Position numbers and translations under genes: made by a program. Below the pieces are notes generated by a model that did no database searches, was not told where the DNA came from, and saw nothing but the letters and a program-made list of their open reading frames with translations. From assembly GCA_024734495.1 (NCBI GenBank), contig JALMQS010000681.1, forward strand, positions 9,809,576 to 9,873,575: a stretch of DNA of 64,000 nucleotides, read 5' to 3'. The stretch is from Forficula auricularia (lineage: Eukaryota; Arthropoda; Insecta; Dermaptera; Forficulidae). Below, piece by piece: positions 38,234-50,162 of this stretch (positions are counted from its first letter, which is position 1; every line of letters begins with the position of its first letter).

Positions 38234-39200
38234 ATATAAATTAAATAAAAATTAATAAAAGTCGCAGCCTGATTGACGATTTAGTCATTTTCCAAAGTGA
38301 CAAGCTTTATCACAAATGTTTTATATTGATAGCTTTAAAAAATACTGAACATTATGTCTCCTATAAAAATGCGGATGTTTTATAATAAGACACACAGCCG
38401 CCTTATAAAGATATAATACTTCCCAATATTACAATGAACTACCATATACTGGGAAAAAAAAACTATTGTTTTTTAATATTGTACCAAGTGTTTTTGAGAT
38501 CCAACCCTTTTGCTAAGTAAATTTTATGCCATGATAGATTGACCTCAAATGCGTAAAATTAACCGACTATCGGTTATCTTTACGAGTATAAATCTACTAA
38601 ATATTTTCAATTAAAAGAAGATATTTTACTTGATTTTTTTTTAATTTAACTTGTCTGGAACGCAACCGTTACATTTAAAACAGTAAACCCTACAATTACT
38701 CACAATAACCTAGCAAAAACAGTGTCGGTTTAAAATTTTTTAGAAGTATAATTTCCATTTCTGAGCTAAAGTGTTGCATTTTTATAAAAAGACAATATGT
38801 GCAATAATTTAAAAGGCCTGCATTTTTATAAATAGGCTGTCATTTATGCAGTAATTTAAAAAAGTTAAATGCTCCAAGCCATTTTGAAAAACGCAATGAG
38901 ATTTACGATCGGGCTGAACTTTATTTCGTTTTTTTTTTTTTATAAAACAGGACCATTTTGTGTTAAAGAATTAGTTTTGGGAATTAGCTAAATCTTCAAT
39001 CGAAGTATATTATATTCAATAAGTTTTTATATCAAGCAGTGGAAACATTTCAAATTATTCTTATGTTTTTTTTAACCATGATGTGAAATATTTTTGAAAT
39101 AAAATTTTAAATAATTAAAATACGAAAGTTAAAAAATCTAGATTTAAATATATATAAAATATCACGTAAAAGGTGACATCCTTTTAATGTTCTTAATGGC
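38234..39200. other. AT-rich DNA, nothing recognised
   Basis: Short repeated phrases such as TGCATTTTTATAAA (38775, 38819) hint at local duplication. No gene seen. Confidence 0.45.
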
Positions 39201-39238
39201 CTGATGACGTCCTTAGAATGAGTAGCCAAAACTTTGTC
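39201..39238 (+). ncRNA. Possible hammerhead-like relic
   Basis: CTGATGA at 39201-39207 is followed 18 bases later by CAAAAC and TTTGTC, in the order of a hammerhead core, but helix II does not pair convincingly and GAAAC is mutated. It is kept only because of the box order and the many better copies nearby. Confidence 0.25.
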
Positions 39239-40584
39239 AAAGCCTATCATAAATCAAGTATAAGTAAAAAGCAAAAACTACGAAAAAATCCATTATGACT
39301 AACACAAAACGCCCTCAATTCTTTCTTAAATAATCATAATAGAATAGATTCAATTGAATTTTCAGATGAGAGACTCTCGAATAATTACCTACCAGAAATA
39401 CTTTCTAAAATATCAAGTTCAAAAAATTTCATCGTCGGAAAAAACATTGATTATTCTTGTTTTCAAATTGAATTGAAAAATTATTGATAGAAAAAAAAAT
39501 GAAAATGCTCATTAGATGGAAATCATTATATGGAACGTAAAAGTGAAATAAATATAGGTAAAAACTATTTTCTACTTTAAATTATAGTAAAAGAAATATA
39601 AATAAACAATTATAAAGAGGCTTAGTGATTGGAAACAGGAAACGCTGATGGACAGTGGTTCCTATATAAAAAAAAAAAAATAAATAAAATGAAAACATCT
39701 AAATAGATTCAGGGAAGTAATCAAGCTCTGAGCTGTATATCAGGGGCGTGTGTCAGCTTGAGGGCAACGCACTTGACTTTTCGGTTATCAAATTTTATTT
39801 CAAGTTTAAATCATGCCTCTTGAAAGGGTCAGTGAAATCGCATCGAAAATAAGTATGTGTTCCTGATGCTGAAAGAATCTGCTGCAATGCGTTCCGCCAA
39901 TCAAAGAATTTAATTGAAAGATAGAAGAACAGATGACTTGCAAAGTGGAATATAAAAAGCATCAAAAGATAGCCTCGAGAACTGTTTTATTTTTTTCCCT
40001 GTTGGTATATGTACGTGCGATATCATTCTTGGCATATTGTCGGGGACTTGGAATAAAGAAATATTCATCCCAAGAGATTAAAATAGCGTTTTCAATTTAC
40101 GATATAAGGAATAAAATGATTGTATCGGCTATTTAATTAAAATATTTATAAATCAAAGAACATTAAATTCCTGATTTAAAAAAAATGCGATAAAGTGTGA
40201 ATGAGACTCGCATATAAATATATATATGATACCGATATAAGAAGATGTCGCACCAAAAAAGTGCAACCTCTGTACCTGTAGTAATAAATAAACACTTGTG
40301 TCAGCTGATAAATTAAAATATTTATAGATTAAAGAACATAAAATTCGTGATAAAAGTAAAGAATTTAAAAAGGCAGCCTATTGAGAATGGAACTTGGATA
40401 TTAAGGGTTCCTTAGTTTTTTACTTTATTTCATTTTAATTAATTATTTTATAGCAACCAAAATAATTATCCTGGGAATAGTCAAACTACTTTTATTATTT
40501 TCATAGGTCAAAGAGTTGGAAAGTTGGATGGGTGGAAACATATCGAGGAGAGTGAAGGTGACAAATTAAAAATTATAATATATC
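39239..40584. other. AT-rich DNA; one hAT-like start
   Basis: CAGGGGCGTGTGTCAG at 39741 resembles a hAT terminus. At 40451, TATAGCAACCAAAATAATTA matches an internal string of the element at 21808-22860 (about 22591), at a comparable distance from the start. This hints at a heavily diverged copy, but no right end was found. The plus frame 39933-40136 has no motif. Confidence 0.35.
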
Positions 40585-40779
40585 ATGTTTAAAAGAATTT
40601 TAAAAGATCTATCAACATTCTTGGGGTGCGTGAATTTTTTTTATAAGCTATTTTTATGTTCAGAAAGGTTGCTCAAAAATTTAACTATGGACACTGCGCT
40701 AGGAATACAAGGAGATGGTTTAAGAAATCATGAGTTGGTGCCATCTACTAAATTCATGTTGTCATCTTGTCATGGATAA
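40585..40779 (+). pseudogene. Possible Ty3/Gypsy reverse-transcriptase remnant
   Basis: A 64-codon frame contains STFLGCVNFFYKLFLCSE, which resembles the FLGxVNFYRRFIP motif just after the reverse-transcriptase core of Ty3/Gypsy elements. A later DTALGIQGDGL recalls the DTAxGAVL start of the following RNase H region. The two lie closer together than in an intact element, so an internal deletion is implied. No LTRs, integrase or upstream RT motifs were found. A chance resemblance cannot be excluded. Confidence 0.35.
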
Positions 40780-42930
40780 TCTTTTTTTTTAATTTAATTT
40801 TATTTAAGGTCGTTATTATCCTACTAAGGCCATCAATGGATAATCTTTAGTATATGTCGGAAGGATGTGTTCCACCCCCTCGTGATATCGTTAGAATTTA
40901 GTCTGGTGTTATCGGCAATTTGAACTCTTATAAGCAACGACTAAGCTTATATCAAATATTATCAATTACTTGTTAGTCATTTAGCAGGTTTTAGTTTTTT
41001 GAAGCAGAATACCTTGCTGATTTTAGTCAATTTAATATATTGAGCCCTAAAAATGTGAATTTCACTATATATCTATAAAAGAAGGTAAAAAGAATCAAGA
41101 GGAAGTTTTTGATGTCTCGATTTTGATTTGTTATCGGATCTCGTCCTTTTGATTGGTATTCCAAAGAGATTCATTTAATTGAAACTACATCCTCCACCAT
41201 ACTCGGAAAAATTACATCAATGTAGTTATTTTATCTAATTAAAAATATAAATATTTCTATATGATATTATATTTTTTAATCATCGAACGACATGAACAGA
41301 CTTTTGATTTGAGATCTAATGAGACTGATCTTTGATCTGAAATTACACCGGAAAATCTCTCAATAAATTTATACTTGATATTAACTTGTAACGGAAATGT
41401 TATAAATACTTAAGGGGTATTTTTGTTGAGATAATGAGTTGAAACTTGAATTATCTCTGAAAATAAATTTTAGGTTCCTAAATTTACTGTAGTTAAATAA
41501 TCCAATCAGTTTAACTCCAATTAAGCAGTAAATTATTCGAAATGAAAAAAGCGGCCAAAAGCGAGAGGGACTCGCATATCATGTGTTCAATATTTAATGA
41601 GAATGTAAAAACATAAGAAACTTGAATTTTCGGTAAGATACGGAATCATTCATATTTGTCGTTTACCATAAGTGAATTTGGATATTTTTTTTTTAGAATT
41701 TTAGTAGCGTAGTTAAAATCGGCTAGTATGACGCCTTCTCACTTCAACATTGCAAAAAAATTAAATTTTAACAAATATAGCCTTTTCTACTTATTAAGTT
41801 TCTTTTAAAAAATATTTCACTCATGAAGATATTTTTTTATTTTTGACCCCATAAAAAATTTAACTAAAAATAATCATCCGATAAAAATTTTAAAATAATT
41901 TCTGATTTTGGATAAAATAAATATAGATAACTTGGAAATTTCAAGTCTGTATCTCATCTAATTAATGAATTAAAGCCAGCATCTTTTAAAGAATTATTTT
42001 GGTAAAAATTTAAGACATTTTAACCTGATTTTGGTTGGGAGTTTCAATATTTAAGATGATAATATAATGTCTTCTAAAAGCGTACTAAAATTCAATAAAG
42101 AAATGATAAAAAAGTCTAGCATTTTAGTGAAGTTCTATTGAACAATATTGAAATTTTGTGATAAAATCGATATTATTAATTTTCTTTGTCTATCAGTCAG
42201 ACTTAGTGAATCTAATTCTTGAGTTTTCAAATGCTCCAAGTACATGTAGTAAATAAAATATTTTATTTTCTATATAAGTTTAGGCAAGTTTTTAAATATA
42301 ATAATAATAGATTATTTAAATTTTTGACACCCAGAAAAAAATTGGTCCCCATCATAAGATAAATATGATAATAAATTCAAATTAACAATAAATTGGATTT
42401 AATAGGGCTATAAATACACCTATATAGAAAAAACATTAATACATTATAGATGTAATAATTTACTTTTCTTTGCCTTATAATATTCTTTTGATTTATGGTT
42501 GATTTTGAATTTGAATATAAAAATCAAACGAAATGTTCCAGCGTGAATTATAATATATTAAATGAAATTTTCGTGGCAATGAATTTATTAATAATTTATT
42601 CATGATTCATAATATAATCAAGCGTGAATATCTTCCGATTTGGATTCGCTCTAGATAATATTCAAAGGTGAAAAATATCATCTAAATGGAAATTTTTTTT
42701 ACATTCTTAATGGTAAATATTAAGTAAACCAGAGAAATGAAAGGAGAATTGATGAACATTTCTAAACAAGTTCGATGGATTTTTTTCATAATTAGGTAGT
42801 TAATGACTTGTTTCTTCTTTTGAAGTTAATGGTTAATCGATAAAGATCTTTTAAAATTTATCGAATTGAATAGAAAAGCTCGATCTTGGAAGGTACCTAT
42901 AATAAAACGGATATTTGCCTTAATTAATGG
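40780..42930. other. AT-rich DNA, nothing recognised
   Basis: No gene, repeat or RNA identified. The composition is uniformly AT-rich. Confidence 0.5.
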
Positions 42931-42979
42931 TTGAAATTATGCTATAAAAATGTAAAGTCATGTGATAGACAGCTGAGGT

Positions 42980-43215
42980 TGTTCTCCAAGTGTTGGGTGC
43001 AGTTTTCGGTCGCCTGGTTACGAGGAATGTTCAATCAACCGGAAATGGTTGCAGTGACTTTAGATTCCGAACAACGCAGCAGAGTCATCCACAAGGCCTA
43101 CTTGAGCTCTTCAGCTGGACAATATCAACCGCATCAGCATCATCACTCATCTGGACATGAAGAGACCAATTTCCCTCGAGAGTTTGAATTGATATTGCGA
43201 GTTCATTATCATCCT
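42980..43215 (+). CDS. Candidate protein-coding exon, function unknown
   Basis: The longest frame in the window (115 codons, 42931-43278) contains a stretch with near-balanced base composition and mixed codon use, unlike the AT-driven chance frames. Its protein includes GMFNQPEMVAVTLDSEQRSR, a hydrophilic helix-like run, then a His/Gln/Ser-rich segment HQHHHSS and ETNFPREFELILRV. TTGTTCTCCAAGTGTTGGGTGCAG ends in a plausible 3' splice site at 43006. A good donor is not obvious (weak GT at 43219 or 43225). I recognise no domain. It may be an internal or last exon of a host gene with large introns, or an unrecognised element ORF. Strand and ends are uncertain. Confidence 0.4.
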
Positions 43216-43279
43216 GTTATCTGTACCAATTCTTTTCATCATAAACAAATTTATAGAGATGACTATAATGTAAACTAAT

Positions 43280-43650
43280 TCCTAAGCAAACGGCTTTTGG
43301 TCGATCACGCATTACAGACTATAAACTAAGGATTTGCGAAAGATCTGATTAAATATAACATGACCTAAATTGGGGAACATTAATTTGTCTGTGATACACG
43401 AAACAATTAGGAAAATAATAAGAATAAACAAAAAATCTGGCGTGACTTTGCAATACACCTGTCACCCCCTCTCTCTCGCATATTTATTGGTAATTTTAAT
43501 TTCCATTATTATTCAACAAATAACTATGTGTTGCAGATTTAATGCTTTGATGGTTGAGTTGTTTACCAAAAAATAAGTTTCAGCTGAAACCACGTAGATT
43601 GGACATTTGTGATAAGTTACTCTCATTAAAAAAATAGAAGAGCTCAAATG
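43280..43650. other. AT-rich DNA, nothing recognised
   Basis: The 68-codon plus frame at 43370-43576 has no recognisable motif. Confidence 0.5.
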
Positions 43651-43890
43651 ATAGGGCACTCCTTAAGACATGGAGGAATGCTAAGAGATATTTTAGGGGG
43701 CAAAGTGGGAAAGAAAAGGGGAAGAAGAAGACTAAGATTAGAGTATTTTCTCCAGATAATGAAAGATATTGGATGTGGGACTTTTATAGAAGTGAAAGGG
43801 TTAGCATGAGATAGAGATGAGTGGCGGGTGGCTGCGTCAAAGCAGTCTTCACTACTCTATACTCGATGATGATGATTTTCATTATAATAG
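43651..43890 (+). mobile_element. Non-LTR retrotransposon 3' end (RT tail)
   Basis: One frame from 43651 to the stop at 43867 reads IGHSLRHGGMLRDILGGKVG, then KKRGRRRLRLEYFLQIMKDI, then GCGTFIEVKGLA, an in-frame stop, and DRDEWRVAASKQSSL. This is the well-known tail of an animal non-LTR reverse transcriptase (IGHxLRH, KRGRxRxRLEY, QIMxDxGC, DRxEWRxAxxQS). The ORF ends in CGATGATGATGA, the simple-repeat terminus of this family. One internal stop (TGA, 43798) makes it dead. It is the cleanest of three copies; the other two are on the minus strand at 27690-28330 and 53980-54545. Confidence 0.8.
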
Positions 43891-45857
43891 ATAACTATTA
43901 GACCACGCTCTACCTCTTTGAATAAATTCACAAGCCCTTTAAAACGACTACAGAATTAGGTTCGAAATGTTGAGAATTCTGATGAAATTATCTCCTTAAA
44001 AATCTCTCTGAGGTTTCAGCCGAAATTTATATTTTAATAAACATGGTCATTTATTAATCAAAATATTTGATTTCTGGAAAAATAAGTTGTCGATAGGGTT
44101 TCAGATTTCTTATTAATGTTTCCCATAATTCTAAAAAGTTCTTCTTAAATAGTTTTTATGTGTATATGTATGTGTTCATGATTTAGGGGGCAAAGTGGGA
44201 ATTCTTATGAAATTTTACATGAAAAGATTTAGAATAATATTGAAGTCGATGGATTTTTAAATTTTTAATATAATTTATTCGGATTGGCATTAAATTAATT
44301 GAAATTTTTCAACAAGGGCTGAAAAAAATGTTTAAAAAAAAATCAAATTCAAGGTTATAAGGCATACAAAAAATAATTATATATATTCAATATAGTAAAA
44401 AAGATTTTGAAATTTTAGAAATATTATTAATTAGTTTTGAAAAAATGTTAAAAGCAAAAATTTCTAATAAACAATAAAAAAATAATACCGATTTCAATCA
44501 AAATTTATTCATAGTATTCATATAAAAGAACTAAATATGATTTTTTTTTTAATTTTTAAGAGTAAAGGGCATATAAAATTTGAACAAACTCTCTCAGAAA
44601 GATAAAAAATAATAATAATAATAATAATATTTTTACAAATATTACTTTTACTTCATAAAAAAAAAAACTAGTCATTAAAGACATGTTAAATCGTTCGAGC
44701 TCTTTTAGAGAAATTTCGAGAAAAATAATAATAATAATAATTTTCTGCACAAAACATCCCCATATTGCTAGTATGATTAAGTAAAAACTGAATAAGAATA
44801 TTTTTAAAATTTACGTATTTCTGAAAAAAAAAAATAGGATTTTGGGGGAATATGATATGTCTAAACTCTAAATAATAAATCAGTCTTAATCTAAACAAGC
44901 AAAGATATTAGACCCGGCTGGATAAGAATCTCAATCTTGAAAAATCTTAAGACCTGGTATTCCATGAAAACATCTGGAGTTTTTCGTGGTGTTGTAAATA
45001 AACAGACGATCACCAAAGTCCGAATTGAATAATCACCATATTAGGCACTATAAGAAAAAATCTCTACAAGATAAATTAAAACGTATTATTGGATATATGA
45101 TTATTCATTTGGATATACATACACGTGTAGATTCTACTTATGGAAAGGTATCTTTGAAACAAAAGAATTTTAATAAATCATACAAATATAATGCATTAGA
45201 GTTTGAAAAATGCCTATCTGATTTAAATTTTATGATTGTATTGTTTTTAAATCTGAATAAAATAAGAATGAATCGTCACTCTTACATGGGACGATAGAAT
45301 TTTAAAAAGGAATGCTTTAATAACTAAAAAGACAGTGAAAAATATAAACAAATACTAATACATAATATCACTTTTTGTAAGAATGTAGATATGTATTACA
45401 TATACGAGAAGCTATTTTCAAGTATAAAATTTACGAAAAGTAAAATTAGAAGCTCAGACTAAAAATATAAAGTTCTGATTTCTAGATTATTAACTATCTT
45501 TTTTGAATACCAAATATCAATGGAATTATAATAATTTTATCCTCCATCCGAGACAATTTTTTCTTCTTCAAATGTGCCCCGTGTAAGCCAAAAGGATGGA
45601 CACCCCTGTTCTAGAGAATGGAATTTTTTTATAATTAAATTTTTCACTAATCCTGCTACTAATCCCCGCTAATGGGTCAAACAAACAACCACTTCAGTCA
45701 AATTGCCTCTCTTGTTGAAAATTGAAGAATTTGCTATAAGTTTTTGGCTTTGTCATTATTTTTTTTTTTTTTTTTTTAATTTTGGCTTTATTATCAATTA
45801 TCTATATTATTCAATACAAAAAAAATGTGAAATCCACGAAGCATTTTTTTAATAATA
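43891..45857. other. AT-rich DNA with AAT repeats
   Basis: Contains (AAT/TAA)n runs at 44610-44630 and 44725-44742 and a T-run at 45759-45777. A 20-bp string at 44182-44201 is identical to 43692-43711 inside the non-LTR tail. The plus frame 45025-45297 (90 codons) has no recognisable motif and is low-complexity. Confidence 0.45.
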
Positions 45858-45940
45858 TTAAAGGAGACAATAAAAGAGTGTCTCCTTTAATTTATAAAAT
45901 TTCTGCTACTCTCGGCAAAAAGAAACTTTCAATTTAATTA
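45858..45940 (+). repeat. Hairpin plus CTGCTACTCTCGGC repeat
   Basis: TTAAAGGAGACA (45858-45869) and TGTCTCCTTTAA (45879-45890) form a perfect 12-bp stem with a 9-base loop. Ten bases later comes CTGCTACTCTCGGCAAAA, then AAACTTTCAATTTAA, shared with 12537-12590, where it also follows an inverted repeat. The pairing of hairpin and motif may mark the end of one element family. Confidence 0.55.
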
Positions 45941-47400
45941 TTTTATAATTATTTTAATATTTTAATCGATAAATTTTCTAAGGACTTTATGATTTTTTTC
46001 AGTTTTCATCGAAATCCAAAAGGCACTCAAGAAATTCGTTTATCACTCTGCCTTCTAAAGATTCGAATTACTACATATTCTTTCACATATCCTCTGTGTC
46101 TCCAATTCTTTGAGAGTCACCACTCCTGAATATTCTCTTTTGATATTCGAGAATATAATATTTTCTTGAATCCATATCCGGACTATTAAAAAAATGCTTC
46201 ATTACTTCAAGGCCAAAATTCTCTTCGAATCCGATCAAACCATTGAGTATTTCTTAAATTCAAACACCTCCATGTTTTTTTAGGATAAAGGAGTCAATTT
46301 AGACTCGTAAGTTTTGAAATTTCTTGTTTTCTTAGGGAAAAGAGCCTATATAGGTATATGTTGAGGTTTTATCAAGTTTAAGAGAAATGTATTCGAATAA
46401 ATTGAAATCAATTCCATATTAGTGACTAATATCAAACGTTTGCTAATTTTATCATCACGAGGATATTAGTAAACGTTTTCTTTAAAAGAAAGAGATAAGA
46501 TTCGATAGTGGAAAATATTAGAATTTTTTTTTAAACAATGTGCCGTTTATTTACTTATCGGAGAAGCTTTCATGGGGGGAAAATATTTGTTTTATTTATA
46601 TTCAGTGAAATAACTTAGAGTTGGATGGAAAGTCATGATATTGATTCCAATATAAGAAGATTCGTTTCATTATAAGCAAAAAGTTATGTCATAATTTGGC
46701 TTCTTGAGAAAAGTACGTAGTATTTTAATGATATTAAAAGAAGATATTTTAGTGAATATTATTTAAATATCCTAAACAAAATTTTCTAGTTGTGCATAGG
46801 AATGATATAATCACAAGGGTTCAACCAACTCCCCGAGATTCAAGTTGGGTTCGTATTGGATGAAAGAGAGCCCTTCTGACATGAAAAATCAAATATATCT
46901 AACAATATTTTTGATATAGCCATTAAATTATTATTATTTATTAAATTATGGAACGAAGAAAAGATTTTTATATTATAGACAAAAGGATCAGCCGGGAATA
47001 TTATTTATTTTTTTCATTAACGTTACACAGCCTCCGTGATTTCAGAAAAATATTAAGTTTTTTTTTTTCTAATTGTTATTTAATTAAAATATGTAATTTA
47101 TAAAGTCACATTTTATCATTCAATGAACACTTCTGACATGTAAATTAAATGTAGGTATCTAATAAAATTCTTGTATTTAATTTTTTATTTTATATTACAG
47201 AGACTCCCTCATGATGATTAAATTTTGGAAAAATACTAAGTACTTAGGTATATCAAGTTATTTTTCAGATAAAAAAATGTGTTTTTAAGGAAAGGATTTA
47301 TCACACATGTCTAAGATAATAAAATAAAATAGGTATATTTTTAATGGCAAATAAATGATGACAAGTTCCTTCACGGGGATTGTATTTTTCATTTTACTTA
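45941..47400. other. AT-rich DNA, nothing recognised
   Basis: No gene, RNA or clear repeat seen. Confidence 0.5.
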
Positions 47401-47408
47401 TTTATTTA

Positions 47409-47574
47409 CGACGGGTGAACCGCGACCTAAAATCATGTACACCTACTTCCCCTTACACTTTCATTTCCAAGTAGAAGACAATAGATGACAATAGATTATC
47501 TAATGAATTCCAAAGTAATTCCAAACAATACCAAAGACGGTGTACACCTAATTCCAATCGGTGTTCACCCCTCG
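47409..47574 (+). mobile_element. MITE, 166 bp, with perfect 8-bp target duplication
   Basis: The ends are CGACGGGTGAACCGCG on the left and, as reverse complement, CGAGGGGTGAACACCG on the right. A TGTACACC motif follows inside both ends. The flanks are TTTATTTA at 47401-47408 and TTTATTTA at 47575-47582, an exact 8-bp duplication, although in a low-complexity context. There is no coding capacity. An 8-bp duplication suggests mobilisation by a hAT-type or similar transposase, but the terminus is not the CAG form, so the superfamily is open. An inverted diverged copy is at 28967-29132. Confidence 0.8.
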
Positions 47575-47582
47575 TTTATTTA

Positions 47583-47960
47583 TAAATAGTGTTTAAAAAA
47601 TAGAATTTTTGATAAAAAAAAGAATTTAATTTTAATGTAAGATTGATACTAAAATGTAGCAAGTAAAAGTCCCATGGTGGGCACATAAGATGTGATACAA
47701 TCTTTTTGTTCATAATGACCGATCTCATGTCCTTCCTGAATATTGACCTTTTCCGGGACCAACCTGTATACAATGGTGATACGACATTCATAAGACCGAC
47801 TCTAGATTAAAACAATTAATAATTAAGTTGAAATTAAAGTCTAAATGTTATTAAATTTTTAACTAGTTTATGTTTCTCGTATTCTATTAAACAAGTTGAT
47901 TTGCTGGCTTAATTAAAAAATGACTATAAATATTTAAATAATATTTATTTACCTTCATTT
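47583..47960. other. AT-rich DNA, nothing recognised
   Basis: The minus frame 47576-47791 overlaps the MITE edge and has no motif. Confidence 0.5.
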
Positions 47961-47994
47961 GACCAGAAGAAGGTGCTTTGAGCCTTCTCGACAC
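47961..47994 (+). ncRNA. Decayed hammerhead-like motif
   Basis: GACCAGAAGAAGGTGCTTTG is followed by AGCCTTCTCGACAC. Helix II (AAGG with CCTT) and the loop resemble the motif at 57427-57460. The first box has lost CT and GAAAC reads CGACAC. Relic only. Confidence 0.35.
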
Positions 47995-49150
47995 AAACTG
48001 AGGCGAAAAATATTAAAATGAAGAAACCCGTTACTCGATAAGATACCAGAGTGCCGAACTTTCCGTTGAAATTCGATAAAAAATGATTCAAGGAATTCTC
48101 AAATACAGATTTTTATTCATTTTTCATTTCTTAAGGGATAAATTTAGGAGGGTCAAACTGAACCCCGTGGACACCCACCCTTAATAAGATTAATAATAAT
48201 TAATGTATTATACAAATTTTTAATATTTATTAGTTAAAATAATTTTTTTATAGATTCTAGATAAAAAAGTTGCTATGTCACAGTATTGTAAGAATGAGAG
48301 GAAACAAATTATTGTTAAAATAATTGGTTTAAGCAATTTATTAATACATTTAGAAAAAATTCACTGTATTTTATTTATTTTAATTTTTTTTAATTTTAAC
48401 ATCACTTAGACGTCCAAACTAAATTTAATTAAAAAAAAAATTACAATTATCCCTTGGTTCGAAGGGAATTAAAACACTTCTAAAATTAAATAAAAAATAA
48501 ATACTCCTAAGGTTTGTTATGGTTCTGGTATAGTCTTTTTTTTAAATGCTAATTATTTATTAATAGTTTTCGAGGTTGCACTTTAAAAATTTAATCTATC
48601 TGTTTAAAGAAATAAGGGAAGGCAATGGGAAACCACTCCTGAGAAAAATTCACCCAGGAAAATTACAATGGAGAGGATACTCTCCACAATAATCGCCGAC
48701 GCTAAGAATCGAGTATGGCATTTGAAGAAGAAAGATTTAAAGAAATTAAATGAAAATTGTATCACAGTAAGGTTTAGGTTGAAATCGGTCAACTTTATAA
48801 ACCAGTTTAGTTAGTTCAGGTGGATTTTTTATTTTTCCCAAAAACGACTTATACTATTTTTTTTAACATCTTTATATCACAAATCAGATTCTCAGGGAAC
48901 AATGCGGTTTTATTAGTATTATTATTATTGAGAAGAATGAATGTCTATGTACGAGTATATAAAATATGTGAAAACAATAGAAGATTGAAATGTTTTTATG
49001 GACAATCTCCAAAAACTAAAACAATATTTACCAAGTGGTGATCGAAACTGTTTAGTGAATACATATAAATAAATAAATAAATAATTTATTTATATTTATT
49101 TTAACACTTGAAATTAAAACAATTAATAGTATCATCAGGTATTAATAACA
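47995..49150. other. AT-rich DNA with a possible LINE 5' fragment
   Basis: At 48617, AGGGAAGGCAATGGGAAACC then ACTCCTGAGAAAAAT resembles a phrase I associate with non-coding parts of animal non-LTR elements. The following 48650-48790 is less AT-rich but has no frame with motifs. (AAAT)n lies at 49065-49085. No gene seen. Confidence 0.35.
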
Positions 49151-49687
49151 CAGGTCGACAAATTCTTTTTTCCTTGTCCTAAGATTTATTTTATGATTTT
49201 TCTATTCAGTGTGCATCAAAATAAAGGAAAAATACCTATATTCCATATAAAGTTTGCTGTTGTAGTGGTTATAATAATAATAAACGACGAAAAAGGCCAT
49301 TTTGACCTAATTTCTAGTCCCATTAGATATTAAACAGCAATATTTGAAATCAAAATATTTTGTTGATGTAATAGAAAACAGCTTCCTCTTTGATTTTCAA
49401 ATTACCACTTGTTTTTTGCTCAATTAGAACTCAGGTTATAACTAAAAAAACTAAAACTACGTGATTATAAAAGACAATAAACATAGATAAAAACATATGG
49501 TCTTAGTTTTTTATAATGTGTAATGGGACTCGAAAATAGGTCAAAATGGCCTTTTTCGCCATTTTGACCGATAGTATCTCGAAGCTCTGACCTGTTGTAA
49601 AAAATCGAGAAATTGCATGAATATCAGCTCATTAAACTCTACTGGAATCTATTGTTAGATTTACGGGTACAAATTTTTGTCGACCTG
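49151..49687. mobile_element. 537-bp nested foldback, possible Tc1/mariner-type MITE
   Basis: Outer termini CAGGTCGACAAATT (49151) and the reverse complement CAGGTCGACAAAAATT (from 49687) match. A second inner inverted pair, about 38 bp, sits at 49288-49326 and 49521-49558 (AAAAAGGCCATTTTGACCTA on the left). The right side is flanked by TA, the left by CA, so a TA target duplication is possible but one copy would be mutated. No transposase frame. The inner pair plus CCATTTTGACCGATAG after 49558 suggests internal duplication. Confidence 0.6.
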
Positions 49688-49922
49688 TACTAATTATAAT
49701 TAGTGTTTAAAAAAACATCGTTTAAATAATTTTTTAGAAGATGTATTTTAATTTCACACTATAGTTTCAATGGCTTTAAAAATTTCTTCAGTCTTCTTTA
49801 GAGAAGAAGTAAATTCAATGTTGACATAAATAAAATTACATATTCAAACTGAATGAAGACATAAATAAATAAAGGACCTAACCATTAATACTACAAAATT
49901 ATTTATAAATTTCAAATTCTTG

Positions 49923-49955
49923 AACCTCGAAGGCTCATTTCGTCTTGACTAGATC
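49923..49955 (-). ncRNA. Possible hammerhead-like relic
   Basis: The minus strand reads AAGACGAAATGAGCCTTCGA followed by GGTTC. It has the GAGCCTTCGA end of helix II seen in other decayed copies, but the first box is lost. Flanking TTATTTATAAATTT resembles the flank of the copy at 63919-63953. Confidence 0.25.
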
Positions 49956-50048
49956 TCGTAATCTTTATTTTGAGAAAGTGTAAAACTAAGAAAAATCAAT
50001 CATATGAAGACAATGCTCTTAGATTCAAATAAATGAAAATATTTATAA

Positions 50049-50086
50049 TTTATTTAAATTAAGCAGAAGATACAAATTTTAATTTG
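50049..50086 (+). repeat. Dispersed repeat, AAGCAGAAGA type
   Basis: Closely matches 1529-1566: TTAAGCAGAAGATACAA here, TTAAGCAGAAGACACAA there. Here it continues AATTTGTTTCTCC, resembling the arm of the 12367-12532 palindrome (TTGTTTCTC), which ties the three loci together. Confidence 0.5.
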
Positions 50087-50162
50087 TTTCTCCTAAATGT
50101 ATCTTGAATGGAATTATTTGATTGTACGATATGTTTCTCAAAACAATACAAATTAGGGAAGG

